The notes beneath the pieces are model-generated. The model was not told the DNA's origin. It did no database searches and saw nothing but the letters and a program-made list of their open reading frames with translations. Below, one piece after another: positions 24,115-30,524 of a stretch of 30,524 nucleotides of DNA. The position numbers were made by a program, and so were the translations under genes. Every line of letters starts with the position of its first letter. The first letter of the stretch is position 1. Source of the DNA: an uncultured Ruminococcus sp. (GTDB lineage Bacteria; Bacillota; Clostridia; Oscillospirales; Ruminococcaceae). Location: NCBI GenBank assembly GCA_937907215.1, contig CALESG010000075.1, forward strand, positions 1 to 30,524, written 5' to 3'.

Positions 24115-25000
24115 TTTCTCTCAGCTCCTTTGCAGCGGCAGCTATTTTCTTAAAACGATGATTTACCCCGGAACGCCCTATCGGAACTGTTAGAAGTTCT
24201 CCTATCTCCTTAAGGCTGAGTTCAGGATTTTCAAGCCTGAGCTTTGCAGCTTCTTTTATCTCCGGCGACATATCATCAAGTTCATTATATTTAATAAGCA
24301 AAAGAATATCTTCTGTTTGTTTTATTGCAGCATTTACAACTTTATTTATATTAGCTTCATCACAATTTCTAAGCCTATTCGCCTTATTACGCATATCCTT
24401 GCGTATTTTTACATTCATTATATCCATTGCACACTGCTGTGCACCCATAAATGTAAGCGTATCCTCTATACATTCACTGTCTTTAATATACAAAACATAT
24501 GATTTTTTACGCTGAATCATTCTTCCGGATACTCCAAATGATGATAATACGATATTAAGAGAATTGCATAAACATTCTGACGGCGTTACAAATTCAAGAT
24601 GGTACTCTTTGTTAGGATCAATAACACTTCCGCATATAAAAAATACACCAGCTAAAAACGCACCTACGCTATTATTTACTATATTCATAAGATTTACTTC
24701 ACGCATATCCGGATCTATTTTATATGTACTGAAAATCTTTTCTATAAAATCACTGTCTGTTATAACAAAATTCGAAGTTTCACTTTCTGTTCTCTCTAAA
24801 AGCTCCGGTCTTTTACCAAATACAGAACCAAAAAGTTCCGGCACAAGACTTGATACCTCTGAACTTTCAGTCTGCAAACAAATCTGATTTTTCGTAAGCA
24901 CTCTTGAATAAAGAAGCAACCCATAAAGACAGGCAAATTTTTTATCTCTATCATTTATAGTTTTGCGAACTTCAACACGCACTTCATCTGCAAACGACAA
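24101..25000 (-). CDS. whiA: DNA-binding protein WhiA
   Basis: The 299-residue protein begins SFADEVRVEVRK and ends with a helix-turn-helix (NPELSLKEIGELL to GVNHRFKKI, about 258-286), the WhiA layout of a degenerate LAGLIDADG domain plus DNA-binding domain. WhiA affects division and chromosome segregation in Bacillus and is a sporulation regulator in Streptomyces. The start is TTG at 25000 with AAAGGTGGTG upstream. It follows rapZ, as in most Firmicutes, but the usual yvcK gene between them is absent. It overlaps dnaE by 14 bases. Confidence 0.94.
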   Translation of the reverse strand: MSFADEVRVEVRKTINDRDKKFACLYGLLLYSRVLTKNQICLQTESSEVSSLVPELFGSVFGKRPELLERTESETSNFVITDSDFIEKIFSTYKIDPDMREVNLMNIVNNSVGAFLAGVFFICGSVIDPNKEYHLEFVTPSECLCNSLNIVLSSFGVSGRMIQRKKSYVLYIKDSECIEDTLTFMGAQQCAMDIMNVKIRKDMRNKANRLRNCDEANINKVVNAAIKQTEDILLLIKYNELDDMSPEIKEAAKLRLENPELSLKEIGELLTVPIGRSGVNHRFKKIAAAAKELRENGCK

Positions 25001-25031
25001 AATAACACCACCTTTTCTTTTCTATAAAATA

Positions 25032-25055
25032 GCCGTCCTATAAGAACAGGACGGC
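25032..25055 (-). terminator. Hairpin between rapZ and whiA, possible weak terminator or attenuator
   Basis: GCCGTCCT and AGGACGGC (25032-25039 and 25048-25055) form an 8-bp perfect stem. On the minus strand it is followed by TATTTTAT, a weak T-tract. It could reduce read-through from rapZ into whiA-dnaE. Confidence 0.5.
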
Positions 25056-25075
25056 ATTATTCCCCTAATCTTTCA

Positions 25076-25942
25076 TTATCTGTCTTTGCCTATATCACGA
25101 TGCTGCTTTATAACTCTCATTCCCTTTTGTGAAAGATAATCGCCTATACGCTCTGCAAATGTTATAGAGCGATGTTTTCCGCCTGTACAGCCAAATGATA
25201 TTACAAGCCTGCTTTTTCCTTCATGGACATAAAGCGGTATTAGAAAATCAAGCAGATCCTGAAGCTTATTTATAAGCTCTTTTGATTGGTCAAAAGACAT
25301 TACATAATCCTGAACACAACTTTCAAGTCCGGTATGATGCTTTAATTCCTCAATATAATATGGATTGGGCAAGCAGCGAACATCAAATACAAGATCCGAC
25401 TCTGTAGACACGCCGTATTTAAATCCAAATGAAGTCACCTTTATAGACATAAAATCAGTCTGGCTGCTAAGGAATATTTCTCTTACCTGCTCTTTAAGTT
25501 GAGAAGAGGACAAAAATGATGTTTCAATATAATAATCAGCTATTCCCTTTATCTGTGAAAGACTTTTGCGTTCAAATTCTATAGCCTGATGCAAGTTTCC
25601 GCTAAACTGGTCATCAAGAGGATGTTTTCTTCGTGTTTCTTTATAACGCTTTACAAGAACCTCATCTTCAGCATCAATATACAATATCTTTACATCCAAA
25701 TCTTGTCTGCGCTCCAGATGACAAAAGCTCTTGTAAGCATCTGCAAACATTCCGCCTGAACGCAGATCTGCTGCAATTGCAACGTGCTCAAGGTGATTTT
25801 CCGACTCTCTGCATATCTCTATAAATCTACCTATAAGCTGAGGTGGAAGATTATCTATACAATAATATCCTATATCCTCAAGAACGTCCATTACAACGGA
25901 TTTTCCCGAACCAGACATACCCGTTACAACAATGACCTGCAT
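25076..25942 (-). CDS. rapZ: RNase adapter/nucleotide-binding protein RapZ (YvcJ)
   Basis: The 288-residue protein has the Walker A motif GMSGSGKS (8-15) and the C-terminal signature FGCTGGKHRSITFAERI. In E. coli RapZ controls GlmS levels through RNase E and small RNAs. The Bacillus homologue YvcJ hydrolyses GTP, and its role is less clear. It is placed between murB (15 nt upstream) and whiA, the conserved Firmicutes order, which links it with cell-wall precursor genes. Confidence 0.94.
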   Translation of the reverse strand: MQVIVVTGMSGSGKSVVMDVLEDIGYYCIDNLPPQLIGRFIEICRESENHLEHVAIAADLRSGGMFADAYKSFCHLERRQDLDVKILYIDAEDEVLVKRYKETRRKHPLDDQFSGNLHQAIEFERKSLSQIKGIADYYIETSFLSSSQLKEQVREIFLSSQTDFMSIKVTSFGFKYGVSTESDLVFDVRCLPNPYYIEELKHHTGLESCVQDYVMSFDQSKELINKLQDLLDFLIPLYVHEGKSRLVISFGCTGGKHRSITFAERIGDYLSQKGMRVIKQHRDIGKDR

Positions 25943-25957
25943 TTTCCATACCTCCCT

Positions 25958-26866
25958 TTATTTAAGCAGTACCGGCTCTAATTCAAGCTTATAACCTGTT
26001 TTTTCTTCTACAGTTTCAATGACAAATTCACAAAGCTCAAGAACATCTTTGCAAGTTGCTTTGCCTGTATTTACTACAAATCCAGCGTGCTTTACGCTGA
26101 CCTGAGCATCTCCAACGCTTGCACCCTTAAGTCCGCATTGATCAATGAGAAACGATGCATAACTTCCAACCGGTCGTTTAAATGTACTGCCGGCACTTGG
26201 AAGCTCAAGCGGCTGCTTTGCCCTTCTCTGATTAAGATAACCATCCATTTCAGTCTTTATAGCGTCATATTTTCCATCACGAAGCTGTAGTGTTAATCCG
26301 GTTATAATTCGCTTTGTGCCGCTGAATATGCTGTGTCTGTATGACAGATCCATATCTTCTTTAAACACTGTTTTAAGTTTGCCGTCTTCATCAATATATT
26401 CTGCTGAAATAACAACATCAGCCATTTCTCCGCCGTATGCACCGGCATTCATATAAAGTGCTCCGCCTACAGTTCCGGGAATTCCGGCAAGACATTCCAT
26501 ACCGGAAAGTGATTCTTCAAGAACACTTTTTGCTACAGTCATAAGATATACACCTGCGTCGCATCTGATCTTGCAATCATCTAAAAATTCAATATTTGCA
26601 AACTGCTTTCCCAATGAAAAGACTACGCCGTCATAGCCTTCATCTGACACAAGCACATTGCTTCCGTTGCCAAGAACTGTCCACTTTAAATTATTATCAT
26701 TACAATAATTTAAAAGTTCCAACAGCACATCAACGCAGTTTATATCTATAAATGCAGTGCAGCAGCCTCCTATACGAAATGTTGTATGTTTACTTAGCGG
26801 CTCATTTCTAAGCAGCTGACAATCATAACGCTTACATATAATTTCCAGCTGTTCTATTTGTTCCAT
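25958..26866 (-). CDS. murB: UDP-N-acetylenolpyruvoylglucosamine reductase
   Basis: The 302-residue flavoenzyme completes UDP-MurNAc synthesis for peptidoglycan. It shows TTFRIGG (28-34), the FAD-binding GNGSNVLVSDEG (66-77), GIPGTVGGALYMNAGAYGGE (128-147), Arg177 in YRHSIF, the proton-donor Ser227 in PSAGSTFK and Glu297 near the C-terminus. The length and SAGSTFKRP block are typical of the shorter Firmicutes type. It follows hprK after a 113-bp gap that contains AT-rich inverted repeats (around 26944-26972). Confidence 0.96.
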   Translation of the reverse strand: MEQIEQLEIICKRYDCQLLRNEPLSKHTTFRIGGCCTAFIDINCVDVLLELLNYCNDNNLKWTVLGNGSNVLVSDEGYDGVVFSLGKQFANIEFLDDCKIRCDAGVYLMTVAKSVLEESLSGMECLAGIPGTVGGALYMNAGAYGGEMADVVISAEYIDEDGKLKTVFKEDMDLSYRHSIFSGTKRIITGLTLQLRDGKYDAIKTEMDGYLNQRRAKQPLELPSAGSTFKRPVGSYASFLIDQCGLKGASVGDAQVSVKHAGFVVNTGKATCKDVLELCEFVIETVEEKTGYKLELEPVLLK

Positions 26867-26979
26867 GCCTGTTCTCCTAAAATATCTATTTTATAGTTTT
26901 ATGATTTATTTCTATACGCTTACGTATGCTGCGTGCGGATCGGCAAATAGCAAAAATTTTTGTCGTTTGCTATAGCTCA

Positions 26980-27939
26980 TTAGAATGTATCGTAATCCTT
27001 TATTACTTCCTTGCCTTCCATATCAAGTCCAAGATGTTCCAAAAGGTCATTTGCAGCATTATATCCCATCTTTTTCTGACGGTTATTCATAGCAGCAACT
27101 TCCAATATAACGGCAAGATTTCTGCCGGGTCTTACTGGAATGGTAAGTGATGGAACTTTTACGCCAAGAAGTGATACATACTGTGTATCAACTCCCATTC
27201 TGTCATAGATCTTTTCAGGATTCCACTGTTCCATCTCTACTATAAGCTCAATATTCTCACGATTTTTTACCGCACCTATACCAAACAATCTACGTGCATT
27301 TATAATACCTATGCCACGAAGTTCAAGAAAATGACGAATATTATCAGGTGAACTTCCTACAAGAGTATCATTTGACACCTTTCGGATCTCTACAGCGTCA
27401 TCTGCAACAAGACGATGTCCACGCTTTACAAGTTCGATCGCAGTTTCACTCTTACCAACACCGCTCTCACCTGTTATAAATACACCTTCACCGTATATTT
27501 CAATAAGCACTCCATGACGTGTGATTCTAGGTGCAAGATTAACATTCAAAAAGGCAATGAGTCCAGAAATAAAATTAGACGTACTCTCCTTGCTTCTTAA
27601 AAGCGGAACTTCATATTTTTTTGCAAGCTCAAGCATCTCCTCAAAATAAGGCAGCTCTCTTGAAATTACGAGTGCAGGCATTCTCTGGGAAAACAATGCC
27701 TCAAGACGCTACTGTCTTGTAGTTTCATCTATAGTTGAAAGATATGCAAACTCCATTTTGCCTATTATCTGAATACGTTCAGGATTAAAGTATTCATAAA
27801 ATCCCATAAGCTGCAATCCCGGACGTGTAACATCTGTTTCATCGATTTGTATTTCAGATGCATCTTTGGGCAAATGGATCGTTTCCAGTTTAAATGCTTC
27901 TATTATTTTATCAAGACCAACTGTAAATTTACTTGCCAT
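26980..27939 (-). pseudogene. hprK: HPr kinase/phosphorylase interrupted by an in-frame amber codon
   Basis: The frame from ATG 27939 to 26980 spells a whole HprK of 319 codons but has TAG at codon 77 (27711-27709), after ETTRQ and before RLEALFSQRM. Everything else is intact: the N-terminal domain, the catalytic-region His142 (HGVLIEIYG), Walker A GESGVGKS (about 157-164), LRGIGIINARRLFG and VRPGRNLAVILEVAAMN. HprK phosphorylates Ser46 of HPr to drive CcpA-dependent catabolite repression. The stop falls at a usually charged or Gln position in the loop between the domains. It could be a real nonsense mutation, a suppressed codon or a sequence error. Upstream GAGG supports the start. Confidence 0.85.
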
Positions 27940-27981
27940 TTTACTATATCCTCATTTCTTTTTTACATCTTAGATATACTT

Positions 27982-29400
27982 TTAATAATTTATCACGCAG
28001 TGACCATTGCCGGAACCATCTGTATAACTAAGTGACACTGACATATCACCGCTGTTTGAGCTTGCCCAGCTTGATACAGACGACGCATCACCGGAACTTG
28101 TTTCTAAAAGTGCATATGATACATCAAGCTTAGATGGATCATATACAAGTTCTCCTCCATTCATTGCATTATATGCACTAAGGTCAAGAACAATATCAGT
28201 AGCATCAGAAGCAGCAGCATTAAGTGCATTTGCAAGCTTTATAAGTGCGTCCGGATTCTTTGCATAAATATCAGGATTCAAATATTTTTCATCAGCTTGC
28301 ACAAAATTTGGATATTTTATATCACTGCACAAAACAGCAGAAAATCCACTTGATGAAAGTTCTTTTATAATATTTTGAAGATATGCTACAGTCAAATCAC
28401 TATTAGGATCGAGCCATGGCTGACCGCCTTGATCCGGAAAATAGTCATACCACTGGTCGCCTGTAAGCACACCGTTTTTTTCAACTCTATATCCTGCATT
28501 CCAATTGCTGTATACAGATGAATAAAGGTGATCTTCTAAAAGGCTGCATGAAGCATATGCATAAAGTCCTTCTTCACGTACTATCTTTGCGATTTCTGAG
28601 GCTGTCATACTTCCCTTGCAAACTGCATATGCGGCATCTCCGGCTGCATTTGACGAATAATTCAATTCTCCGCCCTGAAGCTTCATAGGAATTACAACAG
28701 CACCTGCATTTGGATATTTAGACTTTACATCCTTAAGCATTGCTCTAAGAGAATCAGCATCATTAACAGAGCTTTCAGGAAGTCTTACAGAACACTGAAC
28801 GCTTTTATAAACACCAGGAACCGGAGCCGGCGCATCACCATTATTATAGCTTCCGTTGCTGCCAGAACCAGAACTGCCGGAATATGAATTATCAGAGCCA
28901 GAGCCTGAACCGGAGCCTGAGCCGCCGGAATATGAATCGTCATATCCCGAACCTGAACCCGAACTATCACCTCCGGTACTGTAATCATCACCGCTTGAAG
29001 GAATACCAAGTCCGTCAATACCTTCTCCACCGTGAACAACAGGATTTTTATCTTCTTTATCAGTTGTCTTACTTGTAGTTTTGGTAGTAACAGCTGTTGT
29101 AGTTGTTTTTTTGTCACCATTAAATACTACAATATCAGTAGTTGATTTTGAATCAGTTGTGCTGCCGACCGGTGCAGTTGTACCATCTACAATAGAATTT
29201 TCATTGTTTGAAATCTCACCGTTTACAGAAACGGAATCATCATTGTTTAAAATCGGCTTTGCTATAGAATATCCAAAACAACAGATAACACCTGCTGCCG
29301 CAATGGTCACTATAGTAGGCACAATATTTTTAGTTGAAGAAAATCCCTTTTTACCTCTCTTTTTGGGTTTATATGATATAGGTTGCTTTCTATTACTCAT
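27982..29400 (-). CDS. Membrane-anchored putative glycoside hydrolase (DUF4015-like)
   Basis: The 472-residue protein has a basic cytoplasmic start (about 1-24), one transmembrane helix (about 26-47) and a low-complexity linker: Thr/Lys-rich at 75-115, then Ser/Gly/Asp-rich at 135-190. A domain follows from about 200. In the domain, AGAVVIPMKLQGGELNYSS and PWLDPNSDLTVAYLQNI followed by GFSAVLCSDIKYPN resemble the TIM-barrel putative glycosidases of the DUF4015 family. Substrate and activity are unknown; a wall- or surface-facing glycosidase is the best guess. It lies between rpe and hprK, and the linker would let the domain reach through the wall. Confidence 0.65.
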   Translation of the reverse strand: MSNRKQPISYKPKKRGKKGFSSTKNIVPTIVTIAAAGVICCFGYSIAKPILNNDDSVSVNGEISNNENSIVDGTTAPVGSTTDSKSTTDIVVFNGDKKTTTTAVTTKTTSKTTDKEDKNPVVHGGEGIDGLGIPSSGDDYSTGGDSSGSGSGYDDSYSGGSGSGSGSGSDNSYSGSSGSGSNGSYNNGDAPAPVPGVYKSVQCSVRLPESSVNDADSLRAMLKDVKSKYPNAGAVVIPMKLQGGELNYSSNAAGDAAYAVCKGSMTASEIAKIVREEGLYAYASCSLLEDHLYSSVYSNWNAGYRVEKNGVLTGDQWYDYFPDQGGQPWLDPNSDLTVAYLQNIIKELSSSGFSAVLCSDIKYPNFVQADEKYLNPDIYAKNPDALIKLANALNAAASDATDIVLDLSAYNAMNGGELVYDPSKLDVSYALLETSSGDASSVSSWASSNSGDMSVSLSYTDGSGNGHCVINY

Positions 29401-29451
29401 CTTAAATACTCCATTCCATTTAATATTTTACTCAATTTAAGCCGTATAAAT

Positions 29452-30114
29452 TCATTCTGAAACAGCATTTTTAAGTGCCGTCAATCCATCTGCTATACTT
29501 GACTTTTTAAATAAATAACTTCCAACAACAAGCATGTCCGCACCTGCTGAAACCGCCGATGCAGCTGTCTTATCATTGATACCGCCATCAACTTGTATAT
29601 GTACAGGAAGATTCTTTTCATCAATATATTTACGCAATGCCCTAACCTTGTGGAGCATATCTTCCATGAATGACTGTCCGCCGAATCCGGGTTCAACAGT
29701 CATAACAAGCACAACGTCCACAAGCTCCATAAAAGGCAGAACCTCTGCATATGATGTTCCGGGCTTTATTACAATACCAACCTTAGCTCCGCCTTTTTTT
29801 ACTGCCGCTATTGTTTCATATGGATCACTGCTGCTTTCAATATGAAATGTAACAAGATCTGCACCCGCTTTTATAGTCTGTGGGATATATCGCAAAGGAT
29901 CTGTTATCATAAGGTGAACATCAAGGAATAGATCAGTGCTGTTGTTCACGGCCTCCAGTATTGGAAATCCAAAGGACAAATTTGGCACAAATACACCATC
30001 CATCACGTCAAAATGCAGCATGTCCACTCCGCTCATTTCAAGCTCCTTAGATACCTTTTCAAGATTTCTCATATCAGCACTCAAAACTGATGCACAGGTA
30101 TAAAACTTTTTCAC
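29452..30114 (-). CDS. rpe: Ribulose-phosphate 3-epimerase
   Basis: The 220-residue TIM-barrel enzyme interconverts ribulose 5-phosphate and xylulose 5-phosphate in the pentose phosphate pathway. Metal and catalytic residues are visible in HFDVMDG (His34, Asp36), DVHLMI, MTVEPGFGGQSF and QVDGGIND. I start it at the GTG at 30114, which has GGAGG 8 nt upstream; an upstream GTG at 30129 sits on that ribosome site. A consensus promoter lies about 60 nt upstream. Its usual neighbours rsgA and prkC are not in the window. Confidence 0.95.
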   Translation of the reverse strand: MKKFYTCASVLSADMRNLEKVSKELEMSGVDMLHFDVMDGVFVPNLSFGFPILEAVNNSTDLFLDVHLMITDPLRYIPQTIKAGADLVTFHIESSSDPYETIAAVKKGGAKVGIVIKPGTSYAEVLPFMELVDVVLVMTVEPGFGGQSFMEDMLHKVRALRKYIDEKNLPVHIQVDGGINDKTAASAVSAGADMLVVGSYLFKKSSIADGLTALKNAVSE

Positions 30115-30172
30115 ATTTATCTCCTCCACTATGCAGCCATAAAAATTGCATTGATTTTATATATACTCTTTT

Positions 30173-30201
30173 ATTATATAATAATTCTTCCCGTTCGTCA
30201 A
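30173..30201 (-). promoter_or_regulatory. Promoter of rpe
   Basis: On the minus strand TTGACG (30201-30196), a 17-nt spacer and TATAAT (30178-30173) give a near-consensus promoter. It is the likely start of the rpe to hprK transcript. Confidence 0.75.
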
Positions 30202-30279
30202 TAACATTTCCCAAAAAAATAATACTTTTTACTTATAAGCTTTATCATATCAAATTCAACAACATTTTTGACGTTTATA

Positions 30280-30308
30280 TTGACATATTATTGAACAAAT
30301 GATATAAT
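30280..30308 (+). promoter_or_regulatory. Consensus promoter with long leader
   Basis: TTGACA (30280-30285) and TATAAT (30303-30308), a 17-nt spacer and an extended TGA make a full consensus promoter pointing right. Transcription from about 30315 leaves a leader of about 190 nt before the next start codon. I find no recognised riboswitch in it. The whole 30130-30503 gap holds only this promoter, the rpe promoter and AT-rich DNA. Confidence 0.75.
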
Positions 30309-30503
30309 TGTGTATATAAACGAGGTAATATACAACATTTTTTATTACATATGTTTTAATATTGGATTTATAGAGAATATCAATATATTTTGTAAAAAAG
30401 ATATAAATGCTTATAAATACGGCACACAGAAAACGCTATGAGTGATATTGTAAAGACTGCAATAATTACTGCTGATTATTAAGATTAAAAGGAGAATTTA
30501 AAA

Positions 30504-30524
30504 ATGGCATATCCTACTTATGAC
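30504..30524 (+). CDS. Start of an unidentified gene, cut by the window edge
   Basis: ATG at 30504 with AAAAGGAGA at 30487-30494 begins a frame MAYPTYD that leaves the window. Strong expression is likely from the consensus promoter upstream. Seven residues are too few to identify it. Confidence 0.55.

Noticed and set aside
26944..26972. Terminator between hprK and murB
   Set aside because: The AT-rich inverted repeats (CAAAAATTTTTG within GCAAA/TTTGC) lack a GC stem and a clear T-run in the minus direction.
27709..27711. Amber codon reassigned to an amino acid in this organism
   Set aside because: TAG ends the cinA-type gene (16467-16469) and the SpoIID-like gene (13049-13051) where families end, so TAG acts as stop here.
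30438..30482. 14-codon frame as a leader peptide
   Set aside because: There is no ribosome site, no run of one amino acid and no terminator/antiterminator pair. It is kept only as a remark on the leader.

Overview
The window looks like chromosomal DNA from a low-GC Gram-positive of the class Clostridia, most likely a cellulolytic Ruminococcus or close relative. The evidence is AT-rich intergenic DNA with strong AGGAGG ribosome sites and TTGACA/TATAAT promoters, a GH9 cellulase ending in a type I dockerin (a cellulosome component), a T-box leader, a cotJABC spore-coat operon, class B sortases, and the Firmicutes block hprK-murB-rapZ-whiA. This is inferred from gene content; no rRNA or other taxonomic marker is present.

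Left end (1-2850): the start of a DEAD/DEAH-type helicase, probably a type III restriction subunit, runs off the edge. Before it lies a 94-codon frame resembling the C-terminal end of a type III methyltransferase. That frame begins exactly where a CobW-family GTPase gene is cut short, so this looks like a recombination or deletion scar. Divergent promoters then serve the truncated cobW and pepF.

Asparagine block (2850-5720): a strong promoter, an Asn-specific T-box leader (AAC specifier) with a terminator, then asnS and asnA. The layout ties asparagine synthesis and tRNA(Asn) charging to one uncharged-tRNA sensor.

Repeat-bounded surface module (5700-9370): a GC-rich palindrome, a hairpin terminator and a 158-bp inverted-repeat element precede a three-gene set: putative lipoprotein, MBOAT O-acetyltransferase, and DHHW/AlgJ-like protein. 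A second, unrelated inverted-repeat element supplies the last codons and stop of the third gene. It is followed by a second copy of the hairpin terminator. The module probably O-acetylates an extracellular or cell-wall polysaccharide.

Cellulose and spore genes (9380-13050): a minus-strand GH9-CBM3-like-dockerin cellulase is divergent from plus-strand cotJA-cotJB-cotJC.

Minus-strand housekeeping and envelope run (13050-30130): read in the direction of transcription it is rpe, a membrane-anchored putative glycoside hydrolase, hprK (with an in-frame amber codon), murB, rapZ, whiA, dnaE, pfkA, then cysteine desulfurase, thiI, cinA-type amidase, two class B sortases and a permuted SpoIID/LytB-domain protein. 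dnaE has an unusually short first PHP motif. The right end holds a consensus plus-strand promoter, a leader of about 190 nt and the first codons of an unidentified gene.

I see no tRNA or rRNA genes, CRISPR array, integrase or complete transposase. The most unusual items are the cobW/restriction junction, the hprK amber codon, the dnaE PHP deletion, the two MITE-like elements and the domain order of the SpoIID-like protein.
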